Assembly: GCA_023416515.1 (NCBI GenBank)
Contig: JAEZHP010000060.1
Coordinates: 1 to 53,864, forward strand
DNA: 53,864 nucleotides
Origin: Pseudomonadota bacterium
GTDB lineage: Bacteria; Pseudomonadota; Alphaproteobacteria; Sphingomonadales; Sphingomonadaceae
Direction: 5' to 3'
Translations under genes and position numbers: made by a program
Shown: positions 24,248 through 33,855 of the stretch, one piece after another
Position numbering within the stretch: position 1 is the stretch's first letter
Layout: each line of letters begins with the position of its first letter
The notes under the pieces: generated by a model
What the model was told of the DNA's origin: nothing
The model's input: only the letters and a program-made list of their open reading frames with translations
Database searches by the model: none

Positions 24248-26347
24248 ATGAAGACGCTCCTCCTCGCCGGCTTCGCCGCGCTCGCGCTCGTCCCCTCCAC
24301 CGCAATCGCCCGCCCGATGACCGCAGTCGACCTCGCGTCGATGAAGCGGATCGGCGCTCCGGTCGCGTCGCCCGACGGGCGCTGGCTGGTCTACCAACTG
24401 CGCGAGACCGATCTCGCGGCCAATCGCGGGCGAATCGACCTCTGGCTGCTCGACATCAGCCGCCCGGGAGCCGAGGCGGTGAGGATCGCGTCGACGCCGG
24501 AATATAACGAGCACGACCCCAAATTCTCCGCCGATGGCCGCGCCCTTTATTTCCTCAGCAACCAGTCGGGCAGCGACCAGCTTTGGCGGGTCGACCTGCC
24601 GTCGGGAACGCCTCAGCGGGTGAGCGACGTCGCCGGCGGGATCTCCGGCTATCTGCTCGCACCGACCGGCGACCGGGTCGCGATCTGGACCGACCGTGGC
24701 CTCCAATGCCGCGACGCCGTCTGCGCCGACGCGCAAGAGGCGCCGGAAGGGCAGGGCAGCGCCCGCGTCTATGACGAGACCTTCGTCCGCCATTGGGACG
24801 CGTGGGAGACCCCGGGCACGTTCAGCCGCATCTTCACCTATCCGATCGTCAATGGCCGTCTCGAGGGCAATGGCACGCCCGTCGCTCCCGGCCTTCGCGG
24901 CCACGCTCCGACTCGTCCGTTCGGCGGCGCCGAGGAACTGGCGTGGAGCCCGGACGGACGCACCTTGTTCTTCACCCTGCGCGAGGCCGGACGCGAGGAG
25001 CCGAATTCCACCAACCTCGACATCTATGCCGCGCGCGAAGGGCAGCCGGTCCAGAACCTGACTGCCGCCAACCAGGCGATGGACACGACGCCCGTCGTCT
25101 CGCCGGACGGGCGTTGGCTCGCGTACACTGCGATGGCTCGGCCGACCTACGAGGCCGACCGTCAGGTCCTTCACCTGCGCGACTTGCAGACCGGTGCGGT
25201 TCGCGCCCTCACTCGGGGATGGGACCGCTCGGTCGGCTCGATCGCCTGGGCGCCGGATAGCCGAAGCCTCCTCGTCACCGCTCAGGACGTGCTCGACACG
25301 CCGATGTTCCGGGTCGACGCGCGTACCGGCAACGTCACCCGACTCACCGAATCGGGAAGCGTCGGAAACGTCACCCCGCTTCGCGACGGCTCCATCGTCT
25401 ACACACTCAACAGCATCGAGGCGCCCGACGATCTGTGGCTCCTGCCTCGCCGCGGCGGCGCTCCGCGTCGGTTGACGTCGGTCAACGCGGCGCTGCTCGC
25501 GCAGCTCGACCCGGTGTCGGTCGGCCGGTTCAGCTTCGCCGGTGCCGGCGGCGACCGGGTGTGGGGCCAGATCGTGAAGCCCACGGGCGCGCAGGGCCGG
25601 CTTCCGGTCGCCTTCCTCATCCATGGCGGGCCGCAGGGTAGCTTCAACAATGCGTGGTCCTATCGCTGGAACCCGCGGCTGTTCTCTGCGCCGGGCTATG
25701 CCTCCGTATCCGTCGATTTCCACGGCTCGACGGGCTACGGTCAGGCGTTCACCGACGCGATCCGGCAGAATTGGGGCGGTGCGCCGCTCGAGGACCTTCG
25801 CCTCGGCCTCGCTGCAGCCGGCCGCGCCGACCCGCAGCTCGACGTCAACAACGCCTGCGCGCTCGGCGGCTCCTATGGCGGCTACATGGTCAACTGGATC
25901 GCCGGCAACTGGCCGGACGGCTTCAAGTGCCTGGTCAGCCATGCCGGCATCATCGACACTCGGATCATGGCCTACGAGACCGAGGAGCTGTGGTTCACCG
26001 AGTGGGAGAATGGCGGCGTTCCGTGGGATCCTGCAGTGCGCTCGACGGTCGAGCGCTGGAACCCGATCAACTATGTGCAGAACTGGCGCACGCCGATGCT
26101 CGTCATCCATGGCGAGCGCGACTTCCGGATCCCGTACAGCCAGTCGCTCGCCATGTTCAACGCGCTCCAGCGCCGCGAAATCCCGTCGCGGCTGGTGATG
26201 TATCCCGACGAAAACCACTGGATCCTGAAGCCGCAGAACTCGATCCAATGGTATCGCGAGGTCCACAACTGGCTTCAGCGCTACCTCCAGCCGGGCGCGG
26301 GACCGACCATGGGTTCGAGCGTGACCGCTGGCGAGCGCGGCCGCTAA
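24248..26347 (+). CDS. Secreted S9 family prolyl oligopeptidase-like peptidase
   Basis: 699 aa. Signal peptide (MKTLLLAGFAALALVPSTAIA), an N-terminal beta-propeller with WD40/TolB-like blades (SPDGRWL repeats), and a C-terminal alpha/beta-hydrolase with triad Ser542 (GGSYGGYM), Asp625 (HGERDFRIP) and His657 (DENHW). Likely a periplasmic dipeptidyl/acylaminoacyl peptidase. The start at 24248 opens the signal peptide. The gene lies between popZ and valS, which are neighbours in many relatives. Confidence 0.93.
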   Translation: MKTLLLAGFAALALVPSTAIARPMTAVDLASMKRIGAPVASPDGRWLVYQLRETDLAANRGRIDLWLLDISRPGAEAVRIASTPEYNEHDPKFSADGRALYFLSNQSGSDQLWRVDLPSGTPQRVSDVAGGISGYLLAPTGDRVAIWTDRGLQCRDAVCADAQEAPEGQGSARVYDETFVRHWDAWETPGTFSRIFTYPIVNGRLEGNGTPVAPGLRGHAPTRPFGGAEELAWSPDGRTLFFTLREAGREEPNSTNLDIYAAREGQPVQNLTAANQAMDTTPVVSPDGRWLAYTAMARPTYEADRQVLHLRDLQTGAVRALTRGWDRSVGSIAWAPDSRSLLVTAQDVLDTPMFRVDARTGNVTRLTESGSVGNVTPLRDGSIVYTLNSIEAPDDLWLLPRRGGAPRRLTSVNAALLAQLDPVSVGRFSFAGAGGDRVWGQIVKPTGAQGRLPVAFLIHGGPQGSFNNAWSYRWNPRLFSAPGYASVSVDFHGSTGYGQAFTDAIRQNWGGAPLEDLRLGLAAAGRADPQLDVNNACALGGSYGGYMVNWIAGNWPDGFKCLVSHAGIIDTRIMAYETEELWFTEWENGGVPWDPAVRSTVERWNPINYVQNWRTPMLVIHGERDFRIPYSQSLAMFNALQRREIPSRLVMYPDENHWILKPQNSIQWYREVHNWLQRYLQPGAGPTMGSSVTAGERGR

Positions 26348-26356
26348 CTGTTCACT

Positions 26357-26423
26357 GTCACCCCCGCGAAAGCTGAGTTCTTAAGACGAAAGGCAGCTGG
26401 ATTCCGGCATTCGCGGGAATGAC
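26357..26423. repeat. REP-like repeat, same family as at 5890-5972
   Basis: GTCACCCCCGCGAAAGCT (26357-26374) faces a 28-base unit at 26396-26423 with the GCTGGATTCC...GCGGGAATGAC pattern seen at 5945-5972. The left unit is degenerate. It occupies the gap between the S9 peptidase and valS. Confidence 0.8.
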
Positions 26424-26463
26424 AGGCTTGGAGATTGGCCGCCACTGTGGCTAACGGCAGCTC

Positions 26464-29085
26464 ATGACCGAGTTGCCGAAGACGTTCGACCCCGCCGCAA
26501 TCGAGTCCCGCTGGTACTCCCATTGGGAGGAGAACGGCCTGTTCCGTCCGGACCGGCCGGACGCCGAGCCGTGGACGATCGTCAATCCGCCGCCCAATGT
26601 CACCGGCTCGCTCCACATCGGCCACGCGCTCGACAACACGCTTCAGGACATCCTGACCCGCCACGAGCGGCTTCGCGGCAAGGATGCCTTGTGGGTGGTC
26701 GGCACCGACCATGCGGGGATCGCCACCCAAATGGTCGTGGAGCGCAACCTCGAAAGCCAGGGCCTCAAGCGCCAGGAGATGGGCCGCGAGGCTTTCCTCG
26801 AGCGAGTGTGGGAGTGGAAGGCGGAATCAGGCGGGCAGATCACCCGCCAGCTGCGCCGGCTCGGCTGCTCGATGGACTGGTCGCGCGAGCAGTTCACGAT
26901 GGACCCGCACTTCGTCCGCGCGGTCAACAAGGTGTTCGTGCAGCTCTACCGCGACGGCCTGCTCTATCGCGACAAGCGCCTTGTGAACTGGGACCCGAGG
27001 TTCGGCACCGCGATCTCCGACCTCGAGGTCGAGACCAAGGAGGTCCAGGGCAAGTTCTGGCACCTCAAATATCCGCTCGAGGACGGCAGCGGCTTCATCC
27101 ACGTCGCCACGACCCGGCCGGAGACGATGCTGGCCGACATGGCGGTCGCGGTTCATCCGGACGATGCGCGCTACCGCAACCTCGTCGGCAAGCGCGTCAA
27201 GCTGCCGATCACCGACCGGCTCATCCCGATCATCCGCGACGAGCATGCCGATCCGGAGCTCGGATCGGGCGCGGTGAAGATCACGCCGGGCCACGATTTC
27301 AACGACTTCGAGGTCGGCAAGCGTGCCGGTTTCAAGGCGGTCGAAATGCTCAACATGCTCGATGGTGCGGCCCGCGTGATGCAGACCCAGGACGGGCTCG
27401 TTCCGGCGGAACTGATCGGTATGGACCGTTTCGACGCCCGCAAGCGGGTGGTCGAGCTGCTGGAGGAGGGCGGCTTCCTCGAGCGGGTCGAGGACAAGAC
27501 CATCCAGCTCCCCTATGGCGACCGTTCGGGCGTGGTGATCGAGCCGTGGCTCACCGACCAATGGTATGTCGACGCGGAGACTCTGTCGAAGCCGGCGATC
27601 GACGCAGTGCGCGAGGCTAAGATCAAGGTCGTGCCCAAGACCTGGGAGAAGACCTGGTACAATTGGCTTGAGAACATCCAGCCCTGGTGCGTGTCGCGCC
27701 AGCTCTGGTGGGGTCACCGCATTCCCGCCTGGTATGACGACGAGGGCAATGTCTTCGTCGCCGAGAGCGAGGAGGAAGCGCAGCGTGAGGCCGGCAACCG
27801 GCCGCTGCGGCGCGACGACGACGTGCTCGACACGTGGTTCTCGTCGGCTCTGTGGCCGTTCGCGACTCTCGGTTGGCCCGACGACACCGAGCTCCTGAAG
27901 CGCCACTACCCGAACGACGTCCTCATCTCGGGCTTTGACATCATCTTCTTCTGGGACGCCCGGATGGCGATGCAGGGCCTTCACTTCATGAAGGATGTGC
28001 CGTGGAAGACGCTCTACCTCCACGGCCTGGTCCGGGATTCCAAGGGCCAGAAGATGTCGAAGTCGAAGGGGAACACGGTCGATCCGCTGGGCCTCATCGA
28101 CCGCTACGGCGCCGACGCTCTGCGGTTCACTCTGGCGGCGATGGAGAGCCAGGGCCGCGACATCAAATTGGATGAGAAAAGGGTCGAGGGTTACCGCAAC
28201 TTCGCGACCAAGCTGTGGAACGCGACGCGATTCTGCCAGGCCAATGGAATCGGCGCGTCGGACACGATCGAGCCGCCTGTGGCGCAGCTCCCGGTCAACC
28301 GCTGGATCATCGGCGAGACGGTGAATACGGTCCAGGCGCTCGATCTCGCGCTCGCCGAGCTTCGCTTCGACGAGAGCGCCAACACCATCTACCATTTCGT
28401 GTGGGCGACCTTCTGCGACTGGTATCTGGAGCTGATCAAGGGCGCGATCGACGAGGAGACGAAGCTGGTCGCGGGCTGGGTGCTCGACCAGATATTGGTG
28501 ATGCTCCACCCGTTCATGCCGTTCGTCACCGAGGAGCTGTGGAACGCGCTCGGCGAGCGGCCGTACGAGCTAATTCTGGCGAAGTGGCCGATGCCGGACG
28601 CGCGGGCGCTAGATCCCAATGCAGGGGCGGAGATCGACTGGCTGATCCGGGTGGTGAGCGGGATCCGCACCGCGCGCGCCGAGCTCAACGTCCCGCCGGG
28701 CGCCAAGCTTCCGCTTCACGTCCGCGATGCGGGCGAGGCGACCCAGGCGCGGCTTCAGCGACATCAGGCGGCGCTTCAGCGGCTCGCGCGCATCGAGACG
28801 ATCTCGGAAGGCGAGGCCAGCGGCGGCGCTGCCCAGATCGTCGTGGACGAGGCCACCTATGTGCTCCCGCTCGAAGGCGTGATCGACATCGCGGCCGAGA
28901 AGGCGCGCCTCCAGAAGGCGGCCGAGGCGGCGGAGAAGGAGCGCGACAGCCTTGCGGGGCGCCTCAACAATCCGAGCTTCGTCGAGCGTGCCAAGCCGGA
29001 GGCGGTCGAGAAGGCGCGCGCCGACCATGCCGAGAAGGCGTCGGACGCCGAGAAATATCGAGCGGCGCTGGCTCGGCTGGGCTGA
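26464..29085 (+). CDS. valS: Valine--tRNA ligase
   Basis: 873 aa class I synthetase. HIGH motif in NVTGSLHIGHALDN, the editing (CP1) domain with TTRPETMLADMAVAVHP, KMSKSKGN at about residue 530, an anticodon-binding helical domain, and the C-terminal coiled coil of ValRS (AAEKARLQKAAEAAEKERD). Shorter than E. coli ValS (951 aa) but complete. Confidence 0.98.
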   Translation: MTELPKTFDPAAIESRWYSHWEENGLFRPDRPDAEPWTIVNPPPNVTGSLHIGHALDNTLQDILTRHERLRGKDALWVVGTDHAGIATQMVVERNLESQGLKRQEMGREAFLERVWEWKAESGGQITRQLRRLGCSMDWSREQFTMDPHFVRAVNKVFVQLYRDGLLYRDKRLVNWDPRFGTAISDLEVETKEVQGKFWHLKYPLEDGSGFIHVATTRPETMLADMAVAVHPDDARYRNLVGKRVKLPITDRLIPIIRDEHADPELGSGAVKITPGHDFNDFEVGKRAGFKAVEMLNMLDGAARVMQTQDGLVPAELIGMDRFDARKRVVELLEEGGFLERVEDKTIQLPYGDRSGVVIEPWLTDQWYVDAETLSKPAIDAVREAKIKVVPKTWEKTWYNWLENIQPWCVSRQLWWGHRIPAWYDDEGNVFVAESEEEAQREAGNRPLRRDDDVLDTWFSSALWPFATLGWPDDTELLKRHYPNDVLISGFDIIFFWDARMAMQGLHFMKDVPWKTLYLHGLVRDSKGQKMSKSKGNTVDPLGLIDRYGADALRFTLAAMESQGRDIKLDEKRVEGYRNFATKLWNATRFCQANGIGASDTIEPPVAQLPVNRWIIGETVNTVQALDLALAELRFDESANTIYHFVWATFCDWYLELIKGAIDEETKLVAGWVLDQILVMLHPFMPFVTEELWNALGERPYELILAKWPMPDARALDPNAGAEIDWLIRVVSGIRTARAELNVPPGAKLPLHVRDAGEATQARLQRHQAALQRLARIETISEGEASGGAAQIVVDEATYVLPLEGVIDIAAEKARLQKAAEAAEKERDSLAGRLNNPSFVERAKPEAVEKARADHAEKASDAEKYRAALARLG

Positions 29086-29097
29086 GCCGCGCCGCCG

Positions 29098-29544
29098 CTA
29101 CATCACGGTGTCGGCGAGGTTGGAGCGGTATTTGGTGCCGGTCTGGCGGTCGTTGAGTTCGATATAGACGTAGCTCGGCGGCACTTCGCCTTCAGGAAGC
29201 GCAAACCAGATGCTGCCGAGGTTCGAAGGGTCGTTCAGCGCGCAGAAGCCGTAGATCCGCTGGCTCGTGCGCCCGTTGTAGAAATCGACCCAGGTGCGGG
29301 AAGAGTTGGTGTTCCTGCCGCACGGCGGGAGGCTGGGTGCGGCCGCGAACATTGCCGCCGGATAGGCCTCCTTGTTGAAGACGTCATAGCGATAGCGGAT
29401 GAAAGTCTGCCCGCCGACCTGATAGCCTTCGGTTCCGGTTAGGTAGAGAATCGGGTTCGGAATCGTCTGAAAAGCCGAAGCGCTGCTGCCTCCGGTCGCC
29501 AACAGTGCAATCGCGAATAATGGCCATTTATGGATTTGCTTCAT
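29098..29544 (-). CDS. Secreted hypothetical protein
   Basis: 148 aa. Signal peptide (KWPLFAIALLATGGSSASA) followed by a beta-rich mature domain with two cysteines (PSLPPCGR and YGFCAL) that could form a disulfide. No family recognised. AAGGA lies 7 bases before the ATG. It is convergent with valS, the stops being about 12 bases apart. Confidence 0.75.
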   Translation of the reverse strand: MKQIHKWPLFAIALLATGGSSASAFQTIPNPILYLTGTEGYQVGGQTFIRYRYDVFNKEAYPAAMFAAAPSLPPCGRNTNSSRTWVDFYNGRTSQRIYGFCALNDPSNLGSIWFALPEGEVPPSYVYIELNDRQTGTKYRSNLADTVM

Positions 29545-29598
29545 CGGTCATCCTTTCCGCTTCTCGGGGATGAACACGCTGCAACTGGCGGATGAGAC

Positions 29599-29615
29599 GG
29601 TGCCATTAGGGCACC
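29599..29615. terminator. Weak hairpin after lipid kinase gene
   Basis: GGTGCC-ATTAG-GGCACC, a 6-bp stem without a T-run, lies 3' of the lipid kinase gene on the minus strand. A possible weak terminator. Confidence 0.3.
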
Positions 29616-29633
29616 AGTTTGGCAAGCAGTGCC

Positions 29634-30530
29634 TCAGGCGGGGACGACTACCTCGATCGCGCGCTCCGCTATCGATGCGGTGACCGGCGTTCTCGCCAGA
29701 ACCTCGCCGTCGATCGAGATGGGCAAGGGCGGCTCGGTGATCAGCCTGAGGCTTCGGCCGCGGAACTGGCGTACCTCGCGTTCCTTCTTCGGCAGGCCGA
29801 GGAGAAGCCGAAGCCAGTTCATGATGAGGGTGGTTCGGGCACGGCCGCTGACCGCCTCTACGACGATGTCGCCGCTTTCGACCGACGCGTCCTCGACGAC
29901 CTCGATTCCGCCGTGGAAGGAGCCGTTGGCGATTCGGACCTCGAGGGCACGAAGGGTTTCGCTACCGTGCGGGCCTTCGACGGTCAGTCGGAAGGAGTGG
30001 AAGCGGGCGAGGCACCAGAGCGACCACAGCAGATAGCCGGGGCGGCCGAGATAGCGCTTCAACTTGTGAGGGATGGTCTGCCCGATCATCGGGGACAGGC
30101 CGATCGACGAGGCGTTGGCGAAATAGTCGCCATCGATGGCTCCGACGTCGATGCGCCGGCGCTTGCCGGTAGCGATGGTTTGGACGGCGCCGTCGAGATC
30201 GACCGGAATCCCGAGCGTTCGGGCGAAGCTGTTCGCCGTTCCGAGCGGGAGAAGCGCGAACACGCAGTCCCGGTCCACCACCTCGTCGACCGTGCAGGAC
30301 AGCGATCCGTCGCCTCCACCGACGATCACCATCGGAGTGCCCCCGCGCACCGCCTCGTGCATGGTCCGGATGAGGTCGCGGTCCGGGCGTCGGATCGAGT
30401 GTTTCCCGGTCAGCTTGATGCCCGCGGCCTCGAGCTTGACCACCGCATGGCGGAACAGCTTCTGGCCGCGTCTCGAACGGGTGTTTACGATCAGCACCGC
30501 TTCCTTCGGCACCGGCCTGGTCGTTTCCAC
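29634..30530 (-). CDS. Diacylglycerol kinase family lipid kinase
   Basis: 298 aa. DAGK catalytic domain with the ATP-binding GGGDGS (71-76), LPLGTANSFARTLGIP, and a C-terminal beta-sandwich ending in the ISIDGEVL region, as in YegS/DgkB/BmrU. Phosphorylates a lipid such as diacylglycerol; the exact lipid is unknown. The start is GTG, with AAGGGG about 9 bases upstream. It is divergent from hemB. Confidence 0.92.
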   Translation of the reverse strand: METTRPVPKEAVLIVNTRSRRGQKLFRHAVVKLEAAGIKLTGKHSIRRPDRDLIRTMHEAVRGGTPMVIVGGGDGSLSCTVDEVVDRDCVFALLPLGTANSFARTLGIPVDLDGAVQTIATGKRRRIDVGAIDGDYFANASSIGLSPMIGQTIPHKLKRYLGRPGYLLWSLWCLARFHSFRLTVEGPHGSETLRALEVRIANGSFHGGIEVVEDASVESGDIVVEAVSGRARTTLIMNWLRLLLGLPKKEREVRQFRGRSLRLITEPPLPISIDGEVLARTPVTASIAERAIEVVVPA

Positions 30531-30595
30531 GCTTGTCGCCCCTTCCGCCTATCGGCTTTCCGAGCGGGCTTATGGACGCTAAGCGGGGCCAAGTC

Positions 30596-31588
30596 ATGTC
30601 CACGCCTGCATTTCCCGACATTCGAATGCGCCGCACCCGCGTCGCCCCCTGGAGCCGCCGCTTGGTCGCGGAGACGACCCTTTCGGCCGCCGACCTGATC
30701 TGGCCGATGTTCGTCGCCAGCGGCGAGGAGGTCGAGCCGATCGCGAGCCTTCCTGGAGTCTCGCGCTGGCCCGTTTCCCAGATCGGCGACCGGGCGCGCG
30801 AGGCCCGCGAACTCGGCATTCCGCTGATCGCGCTCTTCCCGAACACTCCGGCCGGCCTTCGCAGCATCGACGCGGCCGAAGCGATCAATCGCGACAACCT
30901 CATCTGCCGCGCCGTGCGCGCCGCCAAGGACGCGGCGCCGGACGTCGGCGTGATGACCGACGTCGCGCTCGATCCCTACACCGCGCACGGCCATGACGGG
31001 GTCGTCGACGACAATGGCTGCGTCCTCAACGACGAGACGGTCGCGATCCTGACCAACCAGGCGGTGGTCCAGGCCGACGCGGGCGCCGACATCATAGCCC
31101 CGTCGGACATGATGGACGGGCGAATCGCGGCAATCCGCCAGGCGCTGGAAGGCGCGGGCCACTGCAATGTGCAGATCATGGCCTATGCCGCCAAATATGC
31201 GAGCGCCTTCTACGGTCCGTTCCGCGACGCGGTCGGATCGGGCGGCCTCCTGAAAGGCGACAAGAAGGGCTACCAGATGGACCCCGCCAACGCGCTCGAG
31301 GCGCTTCGCGAGGTCGCGCTCGACATCGCCGAAGGGGCCGATCACGTCATGGTGAAGCCGGGCCTTCCGTATCTCGACATCATCTGGCGGGTGAAGGAGC
31401 GGTTCGAGATGCCGGTCTTCGCCTATCAGGTGTCCGGCGAGTATGCGATGATCGAGGCCGCGGCTGCTGCGGGGGCAGGGGACCGCGACGCATTGCTGAT
31501 GGAGGCCTTGATGGCGTTCAAGCGAGCGGGTTGTTCAGGAATTCTCACTTATCATGCGCCGGTCGCGGCGAGGTTGCTGTCCAACTAG
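30596..31588 (+). CDS. hemB: Delta-aminolevulinic acid dehydratase
   Basis: 330 aa. Condenses two 5-aminolevulinate molecules to porphobilinogen for heme. Catalytic lysines Lys200 (MAYAAKYASAFYGPFR) and Lys254 (VMVKPGLPYLD). The metal-site segment DVALDPYTAHGHDG (122-135) has Asp where zinc enzymes have Cys, indicating a Mg2+/K+-dependent enzyme, as in other alphaproteobacteria. ATG 30596 is chosen for family length; in-frame upstream starts exist. Confidence 0.97.
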   Translation: MSTPAFPDIRMRRTRVAPWSRRLVAETTLSAADLIWPMFVASGEEVEPIASLPGVSRWPVSQIGDRAREARELGIPLIALFPNTPAGLRSIDAAEAINRDNLICRAVRAAKDAAPDVGVMTDVALDPYTAHGHDGVVDDNGCVLNDETVAILTNQAVVQADAGADIIAPSDMMDGRIAAIRQALEGAGHCNVQIMAYAAKYASAFYGPFRDAVGSGGLLKGDKKGYQMDPANALEALREVALDIAEGADHVMVKPGLPYLDIIWRVKERFEMPVFAYQVSGEYAMIEAAAAAGAGDRDALLMEALMAFKRAGCSGILTYHAPVAARLLSN

Positions 31589-31626
31589 AACGACACGGAC
31601 GGTTTTTGGGGGGAGTGGGAAGCCAG

Positions 31627-33855
31627 GTGAGTCAGGAAAACGTACTTGGCGCGACGAGCAACGAGCGGTTCGCGCGGCCCCTGTTCCTGACGACGATCGT
31701 CGTCGGTTCCTTCCTCCTCTTTCTCACCCAGCCGATGGTGGCGCGGATGGCGCTCCCGCGTGTCGGCGGCGCCCCGGCGGTGTGGAACAGCGCGATGCTG
31801 GTCTACCAGCTGCTGCTTCTCGCCGGCTATGCTTACGCCCATTATCTCGGCCGGGTGAGGCCTAGGCACCAGGTCGGCATCCACGTCGTCCTGCTCGGGG
31901 TCGCCGCCCTGTGGCTGCCGCTCCACCTCGTCGACTGGGTTGTCCCGGCGAACAGCCAGCCCGCATTCTGGGTGCCCTGGTTCCTGCTCGCCTCGATCGG
32001 CCCGTTGTTCTTCATCATCTCGGCCCAGGCGCCGCTGATGCAGCGCTGGTACGCGCTGGAGACGAGCCGCGGCGATCCTTACCCTCTCTACGCCGCGTCC
32101 AACCTCGGCAGCTTCGCCGGCCTCATCTCCTATCCGCTGCTCGTCGAGCCGCTGATGACCCTTCAGGACCAGTCCTATCTGTGGACCGGCATCTATGCGG
32201 CGCTGGTGCTTCTGGTGATCGGCTGCGCGGTCACGGTTCCTGGCCATGCCGTCGAGAAGATGCCGGAGGAGACGGCGCCGAAGCCGACCCTTCGCCAGCT
32301 GCTCACCTGGATCGCTCTTGCGGCTGTGCCGTCGGGGCTGATGCTCTCGACCACCACCCATCTCACCACCGACATCGTCGCGATCCCATTGCTGTGGGTG
32401 CTTCCGCTCGGCCTCTATCTGCTGAGCTTCGTCGTCGCCTTCGCCGCCCGGCGCAAGGTTGCCGACTTCATCACCCTGCTGGCACCCGTGGTCATCCTCG
32501 TCGCCGGCGGGCTCGCCTTCGCCAGCGGGACCCGCGACCCGTTCGTGTCGGCGACGCTCGGGCTGCTGCTGCTGTTCACGATCGCGGTCGCGCTCCACAC
32601 GCAGATGTTCCGGCTGCGCCCGGCCGTCGGCCATCTCACCCGTTTCTATCTGGCGATGTCGTTCGGCGGCATGCTCGGCGGCCTGTTCTGCGCAATCGTC
32701 GCGCCGCTCCTGTTCGACTGGGCCTATGAGCACCCGATCCTGATCATCGCGGCGGCCGTTCTGGTTCCGCAGACGCCGTTGGTGAGCTGGCCCAACCGTT
32801 ATTCGCCGATGCTCAACGCCGCATTGCCGGCGCTCGCCCTGGTCATCTCCTTCGCCACCGAGCTTTATCTCGAAGGGCCGAAGATGATGGCGGGCACGAT
32901 CCTGGTCTCGTTGATCGCGCTCGCCTGCCTCGGCCGGCGGATCCCGTTCGGGATCAGCCTCGCCGCGCTGATGCTGAGCTATGGCGGCTGGGCCATCCTC
33001 TACCAGTCGACCACCGACACCCGCACCCGCTCCTATTTCGGGATCTACCAGGTCAGCACCCGGTACAATCAGCAGGACGAGCCCTACGCGATGGCGCTGA
33101 CCCACGGAACGACCCTGCACGGAATCCAGAACCTGGTTCCGGGCACCGAGACCGTGCCGACCAGTTATTATGCCCGCCGCTCCGGAGTCGGCCACGTCCT
33201 TGCCAATGCGCCGCAACTGTTCGGCCCCAATGCCAGGATCGGAGTGGTCGGTCTCGGTTCCGGAACCCTGTCCTGCTACCGGCAGCCCGGGCAGAGCTGG
33301 ACGATCTTCGAGATCGACCCCGTAATGGTCCACATTGCCCGAAACCGCTTCAGCTTCCTGTCGCGCTGTGCCCCCGACGCCAGGATCGTGCTCGGCGATG
33401 CCCGTATCAGCCTCGCCAACGGGGCGCCCAACTCGATCGACGTGCTTGCCGTGGACGCTTTCTCGTCGGACGCGGTGCCCATGCATCTGCTCACCCACGA
33501 GGCGCTCGCGGTCTACGGGCGTGCGGTGCAGCCGAACGGGATCGTCCTGTTCCACATCTCCAACCGCTATCTCGACCTGAAGCCGGTGATCGCCGACCTT
33601 GCCGCGCAGGGCGGCTGGCAGGCGGCACTGCTCGAATATGATCCGACCGAAGACGAGAAGCTGATGAACGCGACGGTGTCGATCTGGATCGCCCTGTCGC
33701 GCAACCCGGCCACTCTCGACCGGCTGGTCCAGGCCAGCGGTGACGATTCGGGCCAGTGGCTGGCACTCGACCGGACCCCGGGCTTCGCCGGCTGGAGCGA
33801 CGATTACGCGTCGATCCTGCCGATCCTTCGGCGGCCCGACCTGCCGTGGGAATGA
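31627..33855 (+). CDS. Fused MFS-like membrane / spermidine synthase-like protein
   Basis: 742 aa. About 12 hydrophobic helices (residues 20-480) are followed by a soluble Rossmann domain with VVGLGSGTL, FEIDP, LGDAR and VDAFSSDAVP, the aminopropyltransferase/methyltransferase fold. This fusion is widespread in proteobacteria; polyamine chemistry has not been shown, and GLGSG replaces the GGGDG of true spermidine synthases. GTG start at 31627 after a G-rich ribosome site. It overlaps the GNAT gene by ATGA. Confidence 0.87.
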   Translation: MSQENVLGATSNERFARPLFLTTIVVGSFLLFLTQPMVARMALPRVGGAPAVWNSAMLVYQLLLLAGYAYAHYLGRVRPRHQVGIHVVLLGVAALWLPLHLVDWVVPANSQPAFWVPWFLLASIGPLFFIISAQAPLMQRWYALETSRGDPYPLYAASNLGSFAGLISYPLLVEPLMTLQDQSYLWTGIYAALVLLVIGCAVTVPGHAVEKMPEETAPKPTLRQLLTWIALAAVPSGLMLSTTTHLTTDIVAIPLLWVLPLGLYLLSFVVAFAARRKVADFITLLAPVVILVAGGLAFASGTRDPFVSATLGLLLLFTIAVALHTQMFRLRPAVGHLTRFYLAMSFGGMLGGLFCAIVAPLLFDWAYEHPILIIAAAVLVPQTPLVSWPNRYSPMLNAALPALALVISFATELYLEGPKMMAGTILVSLIALACLGRRIPFGISLAALMLSYGGWAILYQSTTDTRTRSYFGIYQVSTRYNQQDEPYAMALTHGTTLHGIQNLVPGTETVPTSYYARRSGVGHVLANAPQLFGPNARIGVVGLGSGTLSCYRQPGQSWTIFEIDPVMVHIARNRFSFLSRCAPDARIVLGDARISLANGAPNSIDVLAVDAFSSDAVPMHLLTHEALAVYGRAVQPNGIVLFHISNRYLDLKPVIADLAAQGGWQAALLEYDPTEDEKLMNATVSIWIALSRNPATLDRLVQASGDDSGQWLALDRTPGFAGWSDDYASILPILRRPDLPWE

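Noticed and set aside
23762..26266. 834-codon open frame antisense to the S9 peptidase
   Set aside because: Shadow of a gene with a full catalytic triad; no recognisable domain.
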